A DNA stretch of 64,000 nt, from NCBI GenBank assembly GCA_033002965.1, contig JAURVB010002478.1, positions 1-64,000 on the forward strand. Reading direction: 5' to 3'. The position numbers and the translations under genes are program-made. The DNA is from Piper betle (Eukaryota; Streptophyta; Magnoliopsida; Piperales; Piperaceae). Below are positions 36,130 through 50,200 of this stretch, in pieces. The notes beneath the pieces are model-generated. The model had not been told where the DNA came from, did no database searches, and saw nothing but the letters and a program-made list of their open reading frames with translations. Within the stretch, counting starts at the first letter, position 1; each line of letters begins with the position of its first letter.

Positions 36130-39100
36130 TCAAACATGCGTTTGCGTTTCAGAAGTTAGAAGAGCAACCATGGCATTAGAGGATTCTGGGCCACGATTGT
36201 TTACGCTTGGGATTATCTTCTCAGGGGAAAGAACTCTTACAAACTCCCTCAACTCGGTAAAGCTGCAGTGCTCACTGTAGGGAACTTCATACCTGTATAC
36301 CCATCAACTTTGAGCCTGAGTTTATGGCTTAATGTTGCAATAAAAGGAGTAGAATATAGCAATCATTTACAGATGGGATGTTTCATTCCAAACATTTGCA
36401 TGTAGACCTGTCACCAAATGTCAATGACTTGACATATCGGTTCACCTAGTTTGGCATGACTAGTAACCATATTTGTAGCAATTCGAAAGGGAAAAAGTTA
36501 TTAAATCTCACAGCAACACTAATTTACTTTCCAAGAGCTCAATGTAGAAAAGACATGAAAACACTTGAAACTACATTTGAAGAATATCATGGATAGGATG
36601 ACTGATGTTTATGAAGGAGAAACATGACTTGAAAATATATGCCGCCAGCATCTGATTCTCACAACACCTTGACCATACAGTACCTAAGAGAACTATCAGG
36701 CCATAAGCGTGTTTCAGATCTTCGTTTGGACTTTCCAAAAACTATCAGTTATTAGGGGTTACAAATTTCGAAGGACAAAAAAGCAAACACAAATGCATGC
36801 AAGTTGATAAGATACCTGATGATAGTTCCCTGCTGCCACCTTCTCCCTGGTGTCTTCTTTTTCCCTTTCCCATAAGTCCACCCTGTGGGAGAAAACGCAA
36901 CAATCTGATTATATTGGCCCTGCCATGCGCATAGATTGTCAGTATAGTAGTTGGATTATCAATATAGGCATGCTGTAAAAGATGCAGGCGTCATCTCTTT
37001 TTATTACTGACCAGGTAACGGGTGGATACATGCTTCATCCGTTTGAAGCTGGAAATACTCCACAAAGGCACAAGATGTATGTTACACTCATTTTCATTAA
37101 GAGTAAACCACTGCATTTCCTCATCAGGAATGCCCAAAGACTCTAGCAGCCTTAACTTTGCAGCACCAACATATATTTTCTTCCGTAAAAATCGAGCCAC
37201 CTCCAAGAAAAGCCTCTCTTTTCCTTCACATAGCAATGAGAAAGTCTTTCAGATGAAATCACTTCAAGCTAAAAAATGTTTATTCCATTTAGCCTTCAGG
37301 AGTGAAGCAGAAAGAAGGCACAGATTACCAATAGTATATGTTCCAATCAGGAAAAGACTTTTGGGATTGAATGTCTCTGCTTGAATTGCTTCTATGACAA
37401 ACTGTATTACTGCCTCCTGCTTCGGAAAGTCATACTACAATAAAATCATGCATTAGTAAGGTATCATAAACTCGGTGAAGGCACTAATTAGGATTTGGAC
37501 GTGCATAAAAATTTCTTTCATTGCCAACCTCAGGATTGCAGTAAGTGGTGTCGAGGATTAGCGTGTGTATACGACATGACGACAAGACAGAACTGACGGC
37601 CATTTCTTCACAAAACCGAAAATCTCCAGTATGTAAAATGGCCTAAAATAACAATTTCAAACAATTAATTACAAGAGATCATTACCAAAACCATAAATAT
37701 ATGGGATAAATACCTTCTTGTCTAGCAGTTCAAAGAGAATCATCACAGAACCTGGACAATGGTTTGCATCCAAGAATGTGACACTAACACCAGCAATGGT
37801 GATTTTTTCATTCAGCGGCAGGACTTGTAATTTGTTCCATGAAATTCCAATCTTTGCATTTACAAGGCGAGCTGTCACAGATGAACAATAAATTTTTCCA
37901 TGGCAAAAGCTCCGCGTAAGACCCTGATAATCTACACAATATCATCATAAAAGCAATGAGTTGAACATGCATTTTTCTAATACAACACAGAAAAGTAAAA
38001 CCCAATTGAATTCTTTATAATCGAAATAAGCTAAAGATGGGCAAAATTCCTAAATGCTATAAGCATGGAGAACTAAACCAGGCAACTCTTAAATTTGTTA
38101 GACTAAGTTGTGATGATTTTTTGGAAAGATTTGTGACTAGAATATTGAAAGGCATAAGCTTTCGTGTTTAAGATAAGAAGTATTTAGCGTTGGGGGCTAT
38201 TTTGACTTATTTACAGTCCAGTAATAAGAAACTTACGGTCTGTATGAAAGTGAGTAAGAAACCAATGTGTACAACCCCCTCTTAAGTAGCGAAAAGCATC
38301 CTGAAAATTAGCACAAACAAACAACCTAACATGAGTAACTACCACTGCAAAGAGTAATAGCTCCAAATGATGCATAGCCATACACCAAATCATACAGTTT
38401 ATTCAACTAATTTCTTTTCATAAATTTACCTCGACAAAATTATACATCATCTAACATAATAAAATTGCTTAGGCATACAATGGTTTAAAATCATTTCAAC
38501 CAAAAAACTTCTAGCAAATATTATCTGCCCATTTTAAAATAGATGCCAGAATCAGATTTGCTGCCTCAATGAAGGTCACCAAATTCTCATTGATAAACAT
38601 TACAATATCAGGAAAAAAACACTCCAAATGATATCATCAGCCTTAGTAATTAGGAAAAAAACATAAGATTTTTAAAGTTTGTTCGGCAAAGTTTTTGCAA
38701 TATGTCATAGTCATATTCAAAAGCCATTGACATGAATGTAGATGTTTGACCGAGGGAAAAGAGAACCAAAGTTATTCAAAACAAATTAAGAAACCATGAA
38801 AGCTAGGAGTGTGTATATTCTGAAAGCAGAACTCAAGAAATAGATGAAGAAAGGTAAAAGAATACCACTCTAAATGGTGTTCCGGGTATGACACACCAAG
38901 GTGGAATGTCCTGAAACTTCCCACCACGTATTTGTGCCCTTGGAGGCACCTTCCTATGGCGAGATTCAGAAATACTTCCTTCCTGACCATGGTGCAAGGC
39001 AAGAGGTCTAGGACTTTTAGCCCTATCACTAATAGGAACTTGAAAAAACTCCGTGATCAACTTATTTCCAGGAGCAGGAAGCTTTTTATTCTCCTCTGCT

Positions 39101-40587
39101 CTAACTTTGGTAGTAGTTGTTGGCCTGACCACATCAGGTGCACATCCATTCGTAAGCTGATCAATTGCATTCATAATCTTCTTTCTTGGACCAAGAGCTG
39201 TAATTCCCATGCCAAGTAAATCCTGCAAAGGCCCAATTTACAGGATCAGTTGCACAACAGATAGACAGTAAAATGTCAGCCCCAGTAACGGTGGATTTTC
39301 GACTATTATGTCAAGATGAAACTATGACCTCTTCGCTTAAGCATTTCAATGACTCCCAATCAATTTCCTCCCTAACAAACGCCTCCTCAAACTTTGATAG
39401 ACCTAAATTGCGCAGCCAAACAACAACCATTGAAGTGGCCTCAGCTCGTTGAGGCACATTGGGTTCAACCTCAACCTGAGCTGCCTCTATCTGCACGCAA
39501 AAATCATGGTCAGATCCATCCAGTAATTGGAATTTGGAAATCTCTTCATTGTTTACATGATTTGAGTATAGGAGGCACATTTGCATGTTTCTGCAACTGA
39601 AAGTCGCACTAGATAAATATAAATAGCACACATAAATTTTCAAAAAATGATTTAAAATATCTGATACACCACCTAGAGTTCTAAATTCAGCAGATATCCG
39701 AAAAAAAGAGGAACATTACTGCGTTGAATTAACCTAGTTGGATCACGGCTAGAGTAGGAATTAGGATTATGCAAATCAATGAAAGTCTTACACTTTCTTT
39801 CTATAAAATCATCACTGAGATCAATTTACAAAATCAAATTTATAAAATCCTACTCTTATTACATTCACCATTTTCCTAAAAACTCTAGTATTTATCTTAA
39901 CCACAGAATCAAAGTTCGATACCTTCGAATCTTCATCTCTGTCAAGACACTCGTTTGTATGAACCTGGCGCAAATCCTCGCTCAAGTGAGAAATGTTCGA
40001 CCCACATAACGGGCACTCAACACAGCCATCAACAGCAGCCTCCTCCGGCATCCCCAAATCACCGTCCTCCCGACCCTCAACACAGTCCTCCGAGCACAAA
40101 CCAATCAGTTCATCAAGCTGCGTACCAAGCAAAAATCCTCATCCCCCACCTCCTCCGACTCCACGCCCCTCCCCGACACCCCACCCGCCAGCAGCCTCGA
40201 CTCGATCGAGTTCACAAAGTAACCGTTTTTCCCGCCCTTCCCACCCCAACCCTCCCGACAATCCAACCCGCAAAGCGGCGAAACACCGAATACCGCATTC
40301 TCCTTGCCGGGCGCCGGATCTGATCTATGCCTCTTCGACGCCGGCGGGGAGGAGGGAATGTGGACACTTGGGATCTGAAAATCGTCGTCGTCGTCGGCGT
40401 CGCCGACGAAGGGGATGGAGAGGGAAGGGATCCGCATCTGGTGGTGGTGTTGGTCGGCCGTGTAAGGTGGCGGATTTAGGGTTGTAAGGCGGAGCGCCGC
40501 CGTCTGATCGGAACTCCGTCGGCGGCGGCGGGTTTGAATTGGGGGGATAGAAGGCGGGAAACGAAGGAGAGGATCAAACTGGTTCAA
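36130..40587 (-). CDS. SNM1: DNA cross-link repair nuclease SNM1/PSO2 type, apparent 1-base frameshift
   Basis: Ten minus-strand exons: 39923-40587, 39329-39490, 38866-39222, 38237-38300, 37714-37931, 37529-37642, 37329-37434, 37012-37223, 36816-36919, 36130-36292; about 721 residues if one frame break is bridged. Order: disordered N-terminus; UBZ-type finger CPLCGSNI...HTNECLD; SAM domain (VVWLRNLGLSKFEEAF ... LLGMGITALGPRKKI); then the metallo-beta-lactamase/beta-CASP nuclease with THFHTD-HYQGL, DANHCPGS, LHTGDFRF and the C-terminal GRRWQQGTIIRYEVPYSEHC. SNM1/PSO2 proteins are nuclear 5'-exonucleases for interstrand cross-link repair. The frame breaks in exon 1 at the A5 run 40131-40135: before it EVGDEDF, after it LGTQLDELIGLC one frame over. 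One added base restores every later phase, so an assembly error is possible. The start is the first in-frame ATG. Confidence 0.94.
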
Positions 40588-40601
40588 AAATTAGTGAGAG
40601 A

Positions 40602-40645
40602 TGGGCCTATATTCTCATGGGCCGGCCCAATTTACTAGATGGGCC
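40602..40645. promoter_or_regulatory. Cluster of site II (TGGGCC) elements upstream of SNM1
   Basis: TGGGCC occurs at 40602, 40618 and 40640, with GGCCCA at 40624, within 60 bp just upstream of the SNM1 ATG. Site II clusters are bound by TCP factors and are typical of genes active in dividing cells. This fits a DNA repair gene; the link is inference. Confidence 0.55.
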
Positions 40646-40659
40646 TTCTTTGCAAGCCC

Positions 40660-42600
40660 ATAGAAGAATTTTTGACTTATAGCCGTTATCGTCCTAACTG
40701 TTATCGTATTGTTTACCACTTTTAAAACCATATGCTCGTATTAAGTTTTGACCATTTTTAATAAACTGATAACAATTGGAAATTTTTTATTTAAATCAAG
40801 ATCACAAATTTTGTACCACTTCGACCATATATTTATATTAAACTATTTTTTTAAAAGAACATAATAATGTAAAATTTTAATTAAATATTATAATAATACT
40901 ACTTTTATTTAAATTGATCAATATTTTTACTTCAAAAAATAAAAAATAAAAAAATTATCTTCTATAAAATAGTAATGACAAATGTTTTTGCCACTTTAGT
41001 TTCAAAATAAAAATGGGGCAATTCAATTTGTCACTTTTTTATTATTTTTAAATAATAAAAAAATAATTAATCATTTTATTCCAATTTAATTCAAAACGGT
41101 GGGTAAAGCAATAAATCATCGGACTACTTGGAGCCCTAAATGCTTATATGACCATCAATTTTTGAAACAATAGAATGGACTATATAAATGGCACTAAAAT
41201 AGATTCAAACCCTACTTAATTTTTTCATTTCTTGTGTGCATATCACACATTTTTTAAATACTGTCCGTATTATTTAACAGTGGAGAATGTAATCCTTAAT
41301 TGACCAGAGCATTTACAACCACATTTTATTTTCAACATCTTATCTTCCCCACTGAGGGAGAGTCAACATCATAATTTGTGACAGTGGGGGATACGCGCTT
41401 AAGAAAAATATTAAAAAAATAACACGAGGCAGCCTTTGGTAAGCCATCAACATCAAGATTGAATTTTGCAAATCACAAGTGCTCAAGTCCAAGAAGTTGC
41501 TTGTGCTAAATGAGCAAAATTGAAGTCTAAGATGACTTTCACAGTTGCACCTAACTGGACAGTATTGGGTCAATTCAAAGTGATTAATTAATTGGAAGAT
41601 GAATTTGGGGCACTAACTGAAGTCCAAGGACATTTCCAAGCACCTTCTCAGCTACTTGTGTTGTGTTGACAGTTGTGACCAGTTGCTTGCCAATATTTTC
41701 CTCCTCACATATATTCATTATTTGATAATGTTTTATTACTCTCTATTATTATTTAATTTATTGTATTATCAGTCCTAAACCCGAATAAAAATAAATAAAT
41801 TAAATATATTAAGTAAAAAATATCTCATTACCACCGTGATTTTGCCATTTTCGAGTGTACGACAAATAATAAATCATAATCAAACTTCTCTAATACTGTG
41901 ATTTATTATAAGCCAATCACAGGCGTCGTAGGAGAATTAGCAAGTAATACCATAGGTGCAGATAACATTACACAAAATTTGGGCTAGTTTGTTTTATGGG
42001 TTAGTAGCTTCAATAGATTGTCAATTTTTTTATAAGAGAATGAAATTTCACTAATTATTTCTTAATGAAGATTGAAGACTTGTGGCCTCATAGTTTGAAG
42101 GTAAATTGCATAGACCAACAAAATATTACTAGGTAAATTACTTTGCACATGTTTCACACTTAAACCTTACAAAATAATATTTCACAGCGAAGGGACAACA
42201 AGATACCTACCCAACCAACAACACCAACTCCAACAAGGAATCAGTGAGCTAGCAAAATCAAGAACAACAAAATCTAGAAAAACCAATCAAAATAAACTAC
42301 AAATTCTGACCAAATCAGCTTCATAAGCTTCTATACCAATGGTGTCTGATTTAGAAAATTACCCATCAGAGCAACAGAAGGATTAATTAGCTGGGGAGGT
42401 TAAATCTGCCAACAACCATAGTAGATGGTAATAGGAAGAAACACCACGTTTGACACATGCAGTTAAGTCAAAATAAACGTGAAATTAAGCAGAGCAGAAT
42501 CGAGTCCAGCAAGCAGAGCTGGAGACCCAGTACAAAAAAGAAAAAGAAAAAGAAGAAGTAAATGTATGCTAATATCGGCAGCTTCCTGATTGTGAGTCGA
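40660..42600. other. AT-rich intergenic DNA
   Basis: Nothing coding was recognised between the SNM1 promoter and the 3' end of the JAZ gene. Short open frames (41340-41573, 42463-42741) have no family signature; the latter overlaps the last JAZ exon in a wrong frame. Confidence 0.5.
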
Positions 42601-42607
42601 CGGCTTC

Positions 42608-43874
42608 TTAGTCCGTCGGAGAAGCCAACCCGAGCCAGGACTTGCTGCTCTCCGCCTCCTCCGGTTTCTCGACTGCCGGCAACGCCGCATACGGAGCTTT
42701 GGAGCTAATCCTATAATATTTTCAAATAAATGGTTCATCATTTTTGATAATCCTTTGATTAATAATAATTAAAAACGAAAACCATTTCACACTTATAACG
42801 TCCAAGCAGATTTTTCCGGCTTAAACATGGCTTAATGGTGTTTGTCACAAACAAATACATATAAATATGTAAATTCTAGATGGTTAAGCAAAGGAGAGCA
42901 GCTAATAATAGTTATTATTCCAAATTCCCAACACTACTTGTTATTATCACATATATGTTGTATTGGATGCAGACATGTTTGTGTAACCAACAATATTCAG
43001 ATTTCTGAAAAGATGTATGCTGTATATATGTGTGAAAACCATAGATCAATGTTCCCCTGTGTTTGTGTACATGGAAATTGTTCAATTTGCTCACCTGTCC
43101 TTTCTCTTCTCCAGGAATCGATGCAGCGAATTCTTCCTCGCAATCGGCAAATCTGAAAGAAACACAACTCCCAAGTCACAAATCAACAAATTTATCATCA
43201 AAGTCGAACCTTTTCTTCTCAAAACCAAAACATTTCATCAAAAGCATATAAATAGAAACGACCCAGAAAGCGGATAGCTCACCGGAGCCAGTCACCGGGG
43301 CGGGCCGTTGAGATAGGGCGGCGCCGCCTGCAGCTGCAGTGACGGTCTGGGGTGCGGCGGCGTCGGTGGCGGTTGCAGGGGGAGGGGCGGGAGGAGAAGA
43401 GCCCTTGCCGGCGAGGAGCATGAGCTCTTTGGCCTTGTCGGCCGGGAAGTTGTCGAAGACGAGCACCCGGCCGCCGTAGAACATGGTCAGCTGCCCCTTC
43501 TCCGGCGACTCGCCGGCGGCGGCCTTGGATCTAACAGCGTTGACAGGAGCACTGGGCAGCTCCCTACTCTGCTCAATCTTGGGCAGCAAATCCATGGTAG
43601 CCACCGCACCTGCAACGCAACCGCCATCAAAACATCACCTTTTGCTAATCTCCAACACGGGCAGCTCCACAAACATCGAAAAAACTCAACAAAGCCCAAG
43701 AGTTTGAAGCAGACCAAACACCATACCTTGCTGTTCCCCGAAACCGCAAGCCATTCCCAGCCCAAGATCTGCGAGGCTCCCCTTCTCCTTCAAATACTGG
43801 CTCAACAAGCTGCACGTCTGCTTGAAGTTGCTCTTCTCCCTCCCCGCCGCCATCATCTTCCCAACCTCGGCCAT
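42608..43874 (-). CDS. JAZ/TIFY jasmonate-signalling repressor (TIFY10-like), four exons
   Basis: Minus-strand exons 43727-43874, 43283-43609, 43095-43152 and 42608-42710 give about 211 residues. The N-terminus has the JAZ1/2-type motif [19 protein letters not shown]. The ZIM/TIFY motif is [20 protein letters not shown], with TMFYGG for TIFYXG. The Jas motif spans exons 3 and 4: degron LPIARK, then [12 protein letters not shown] and SSKAPY, complete with the conserved PY. JAZ proteins repress MYC transcription factors and are degraded with COI1 when jasmonoyl-isoleucine is present. All parts needed for this are seen. Start choice: ATG at 43874 ([11 protein letters not shown]); in-frame ATGs at 43901 and 43856 are alternatives. 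A G-box lies upstream. Confidence 0.95.
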
Positions 43875-44134
43875 AGACCTTATATATGATATCGCACACA
43901 CAGCTTAGCTAGCTACCTCGATCAATTCCCAACATGCATGTGTAGAAATTAAGCTGCTTACTTCCTTCCAACCAGAGAAAAACTACCCAAGAACAAGTGC
44001 AATAAAAATACGATCTCTAGCGATCAATCGGTAGATGGGTGTGCTTTCCTCTACACATATAATGGGAAAGAGATGAGAAGAGAGTTGTGCGGGAGGCAGA
44101 GAACATATAATAATGGCGCAGACCGGATTTGAAG

Positions 44135-44140
44135 CACGTG
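44135..44140. promoter_or_regulatory. G-box (CACGTG) upstream of the JAZ gene
   Basis: A perfect CACGTG palindrome lies about 260 bp upstream of the JAZ start. MYC2-class factors bind G-boxes and activate JAZ genes in known feedback loops. The site is seen; use by MYC2 is inferred. Confidence 0.55.
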
Positions 44141-44269
44141 AATTGTTACTGCCGACAGAATGCCCGGCCCGCCACGCATTCTTATCCTCCTCTTTAATAC
44201 TAATTTTTTCCTTAAAAAATATATTAAAACATTTCTTACCCTCAACCAATTTGGATGGACCAAATTAAA

Positions 44270-47200
44270 TTATATTAAAAATTAAAAAAATTAAAAATTA
44301 CCTACCCTTTATAAAGACGATTTTTTTTTGTTTAAATATTATTAAATAAAGAGTATTTTTATAATCAAATGATCTAGATTGATTTAGCCCGTACAATTAA
44401 TTAAACATGGGTATAGTTTTTTACCGATTATAATTATTTGTGAGGTCTTACTACTTTTACTTGTCATCAAACTGATTTAATTTTAAGATGCTAATTAAAT
44501 ATTAAAAATTTTAAAAGTATTATTAAAGACATTTAACGAGTGCTCAGTGCTAGTTGCTGGTTGAGTCTTATAACCTAAAAGGCAGCAATATTTTACTGAT
44601 GGTTATGAGTTTATTTTTTTGTCATTCTAATTTGGCTTAGAATTTAATTGGACGCATTAATTACAATATTTTACATTTAAATATTTGTATAGGTCGTAAA
44701 AATAATAATAAATGATTATTTATTATGATAATATTGTATGATAATATATAGTTTTGTACATGAAGAGACTATTAGACCTACGATTTATACATGGTTAAAC
44801 TATTCAATCCTTCAAAATTATTATTTTTCATTATAATAGAGTTCAAGTTGGCTCAATTTGACTCTTTGATTTGGCTTGAATCATATTGAAGTTGAGTTAA
44901 ATTCAAAGACAAATTAATTAACACGAAGACATCTCAACTAGACTTGACTTACTCGATTTATAACCCCACATGCAAAATTAGTTGCCAGGAGGCCACTCAA
45001 CCATATAAATGACACGCAAAGACAAATATTTGCTAAAATTGCTCATTTTCCAATTCTAGAAAGGAAGAAGATAGGTATTTATTTTACCAAATTAAAAGAA
45101 AAAGAACCACGATATTAATAAACTCTTTAGTAGTTGTTATGTCATAAACACAAATTTTAATGTCTCTAAAGGGTCTAGGGCCCTAGTAACCGTACGAGTT
45201 AAATTGAGTTCAAGGTAAGATCATATCCATCTAATTTTACACAAATTGATTGGTTGTTCATATGTTTAATTCAAATGAGGTAATTAGAGTTCAAGTCTCA
45301 ATATAAATTGTGACAAACTGAATTAACTAGATCAAGAATGTCATAAATTATTAATGACCATGAATTAAAGTTAAAGATCATGAACACATTCTTAGTAATA
45401 TATTGGATCTTATATTAATAAATATTAAATATAAAATTAATTTTAAGACGTATCAATGCTCGACCTGATACAGCCACGATCACGATCGCGATCACAATCA
45501 CAATCACGATCTCCATTAGGATGCCTCCAATTAGACTATTTGGATCCGATAAACTAAGTCCAAATATAAAGCCGAAGTCCATTAATCAACATCAACAAAG
45601 CTGCCACAAAAGAGTTAAGATTGGATCCCAATCCCGTGGGCGATAACAGGCCAACCTGACAACCAAAATTCAATTTTTTTAAAAATAAAAAATAAAAAAT
45701 AAAAAAAGTGATTAAACGTGAAAAAATAAAAAATCTAAAAAGAAGTGGGTCTCACAGGGAATTTCAAGAAAAAAACAGTTTACCTTATTGTCCATTGATT
45801 CATTCAGGCCTTCTTCCCAAAGAAAGAAACAAATCACACATCACATCTGAGAATAACTACAAAATTGCCAATATTATTTAATAAGTGTTGTGAATAATTT
45901 ATTTAATGTAACTTATAATTATGTACATTATATATATGAATATGTAAGAGCAAATATACAGCTAAATTCAAACATTTTAGTGTGAAAAATATACTTGATT
46001 AATGTTATCCTAGTAGAAATGTCAGTCATTCCGATTAGGAGCGACTGGCCCGATATTGGGAGTTTGACTAATTTAAGATGAAAAAAGAGATTCGATATAA
46101 AAGAAATTTACAATTAGGTAGGGTTGTAAATTGTAATTATCGATTTATCAATTTATCCACCGTTAAATTTTGAATTAAATATAACAAAAATGGTAAAATA
46201 CTTATTCATCATATAAGAAAACGATGAAAAGTTTGATTAATTTTACAGAGCTGACCTCAAACCTAAATGGTAACAGTAAATAGTTCTACAATAATTGTTT
46301 TGCTAATTTAACTAGCCAAAGATTATTTAGTCATTTTATATGTAATTATAAAATTCATCTTCCTTCCAATCTTAATTTTAAAACTTTTAATGGTACTCAA
46401 AGCCTTGCTTTGATAGGATTGCTTAATTCAGACTTTTTATTTACATACATCCTAGTTTGTAATACTAGTGTACAATAATTTAGATGGTTGTAATATTTTA
46501 TAGTTTGCTAATGGGAAATTATTTTAGATAATTATAATTTTATATTCTCTTGTTATTTTAAAATATATAAAACAGTGAATATTCAACTACATATATTAAC
46601 TATTTAACCCATAGTACAATAGTGAAAACTCGATTGTAATAAAACCTTATATATAATCAGTTAATTGTTTGGTTACGTTAAAAATTTCTGAAACGATAAA
46701 TAGTTATGATAAATGCTATATTAACTATAGCCCAGAAATAGATATTCATATTTGTATGTATATTGATATCTAGAAAAGCATATATGTATATACATGTATA
46801 TATATCTAAAATATTTTTGAGCTATATTATATCTACAAGTTTACATCTTGGTATATTTTCTTTCCAAGGAAGTTTTATATATTGGTTTCGAGAAGGTAGG
46901 CATGTTTTTGGTGTGGGAGGGGGAGGTGTTGAATGAAAGGACGGGAAGAGCGTAGCTTTGTCTGTTTATTATAATTTAGAAGTGTATAGTGTGTATGTAC
47001 ATGAAACATCATCATCTCCAAGCTGCTAAATCTTCTAAAAAGAAACCTGCAAGTTGCTCCTGAGCAGCAGTTTCCCGTCACCTTCTTCTTTGTTTTGTAT
47101 ATATTACCATGCCCAACATTATCTTTTTTGCTTCCGACGTACCATTCACGTCTTATCCTGGTCTTCCTCAGCGCCCACCCGGTGCACATGAAATAATTGC

Positions 47201-50200
47201 ACCGGCAACTTGATGTCCATAATAACAGGCCTGTGTGAAGAAAACAATGGAGGCGTGTAACTTCTCCTCGTGACGAAACGCAAATAAATACATAATTATA
47301 ATGTCAGGTAATGTGTCCAATCGTTTTACAAAAATAAATACATATTGCAAGTTGATAAATTTTAAGCGAAAACAATTTAAGATTGGATAATACTTTCAGT
47401 ACCATCGGTCTTCGCCACTAAAAGCCACCATTCGTAGTTGGCATAATAACACGTAAGATTATTTTCCAGTCATCATCTTCCTTCTAAAATCCTCTACTTC
47501 CTCCTAAAGCCTCTGTCTTCTCGACCAACAACAACATAAAACATAATGGACAGTTTTTATGTTTTCACGTTGGTCTCCTGTAACCATGATGAAAAAACTC
47601 TACATGAAATAATGAAGGATATATTGATATGTTATAATTCAACCCGTTTAATGAATAATATGGTTGAGAACGATTGCTTATTTTATGCTTTTATAAAGTA
47701 AGGCGAATTTATTATTTTTTCTCATGTGCATGCATCAAGCTTCTCTTTTTAAAAAAGAAATTGACTTAATAATAGCTGGACTTGTAAATTATACAGGCGG
47801 CCATTATTGATGTATGAGAAAGAACATGAAGAAGACGACATCCTGCATTTACAATGCGAGAAGACAAAGCAGGTTGAGTATTATTATATTATTAATTAAT
47901 TTATTATATTGATTTGGGGAAAATATAATTATATTATCTAATCTAATATAAGATGAGTCACATGTGTAACAGATTTGTGAATCATATATTCATATGCTTT
48001 GTTTAGACCAAGAGACAAGAAAATCAGCGGGTGACTCACACAACACAAAGACAAGAAAACGTGAATAACCATGCATGCTTGGTATTTGTATATGTACCCA
48101 TTAATTAATGCTGTTTATTAAAAAATTTGTTCATTTTTATTAAAACTTGGAATTGAAGAAGGCAATTTCTACACAACCGAATTAACCAAGACAGAATGCA
48201 ACTTTAGCACTAGATTTTATACTTAAAGTGTGGGATTGAGAACTAAAAGACAAGCTTAATAGAGAAAAAGGTTGTCTTGGAAAATTATTGAGATTAGATG
48301 AGTTATATTTTTTGTTATTATTGTACTTATTATTATTGTTATTATTGTACATATTATTACCAGTCATTAACAATATTCGAATGATGAGACCAAGGTTTAT
48401 ATAATATTAAATGATTTTTTAACTGAAAAATAATAAGTAAATAAATAATGTCATTAGTACTTGATGAATATTCAACCACTCGTTTTTTAACCATTAATGA
48501 AGAGTCTAAGTCCATCTTCTCCATATAAAAATTCTTTGGGGGCAAGCCCTAATTAGCTCTTTAACTCCTTACTTATATTAGAAAGAAAGTAGAAACTATT
48601 AAAAGGAAAAATTAATTGATTTTTTTAATTAATTATAAAAAATAAATAAATAAATAAACAAATATAAGAAAAACGAAACGACCATGTAGAATAATGTCAA
48701 ACTCCGAATGGAAGACAGATGTGGAGGAGTGCACATGGCAAAGTACAACTAGTCTGCAAGCATCTGGCCATCTGCCATTGAAAGGGGCAAGAAGCTTTGT
48801 GGGTTTTTTGTTATATTTCTTTTAGCTTGTGCTGTTGTTGATGTTGCCTGGTAGGGCTTACAAGGAAGATGCACACACGAGAAAAATGGGGAGGAGGAGT
48901 CTGGGATTGACTTGTGGGTGCAATTGGACAACTCCTGACGTGATATGTCCCCAATGCCTTCACGGAAAATGCATTGTTCTGGGAAAGCTACACCCACGTT
49001 GAAAAACCCGAGCTCCCTTGGTTTCTCATTAATATAGATATAGCTTGTTACATACCAAGGAGCTCAAATTTTTTACGTAGGTAGATACATGCACCTACGA
49101 AAAATAATCAGCTGTAAAATCTTACAACTAATATTAATTAGAAGACTCAATAAACAATTAGATATGCATGAGTGATAATACTTATGTATTAGTGAAATAT
49201 TTAAAGTGCCAATCAGAATATTTAATAAATACGTTCTTTCTGATTGTGTCTTACATCTATATTAGGTGTAAAACCTTCTGAGAGATTATTACTTGTATAC
49301 CCAAAAAACATACGATTTTTACTTGAGTAATAATTCATGCACCATTAAATTTTTGTGTGCTTTGTATGATATTAAAGCATTGGTATGATTATGATTATTA
49401 TTATTATATTCAATGTTATTTATTTGGGGGTGACAAGTATAAAGAAGCTGCTAGGAAGATGTAAAATAAATATATCCCATAATCTCCGCGATTGTTGTCT
49501 TTTGTACTGGAAGAAGAAAAGTGACCCTCGAAAGAAGGGCAACAGAGGTGCTTGGATTGTGATTGATAGCAGGCTCCCTATTGATCTTGTAAAAAATGCA
49601 AGAGAAAGTAATAACAAAGTTGATGCAGTTCATAGAAATGCTGACCTGGGCCATGTAAAGGGACGTTGGAGTGCTTTGGTTCATAGAAAATGGGATTGAA
49701 CCTATTCCCTGAGCAGTGGTCCTGGATGTTTAAGCATATTCTGTTCTATCTTTGCATGGCCTCCTCTTTAACTTCAATCATGTTGTTTGGACAACAAATG
49801 GGAACATTTGCTGCACCTGCAGACCCTGATCAATAAAACATGTTGCACATTGACCCTTAAAATTCACAAATAATTTCATGGTTCTGTGATTAAAAATGCT
49901 TGATGGATGTGAACTTGAGGATCATAGTGGTGGTAGCGCCTTCTTGCTTGTTGGTCCACACAGAGAAGGTGCTGAAAAGAGGTCATAGGGAAGGAGGTAA
50001 TTTTCACACTTGAATGAGCACTTTGTTTATGCTTTAAAAGATGAATGAAGAGCACATAATGTCAAATCAAGCATACCTTTCGCCATTTGCGCCTCTCTCC
50101 GTCGTCAGAGACGAATACATGGTTGTCACCGCCTTTTTATCATGCATTGAACTGCTCAGGCATCAAAATATGGTAGACAAGCCGTGTGAAGAGTAAAAGG

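Noticed and set aside
42463..42741. 92-codon minus-strand frame
   Set aside because: It overlaps the last JAZ exon in a wrong frame; the true exon 42608-42710 explains it.
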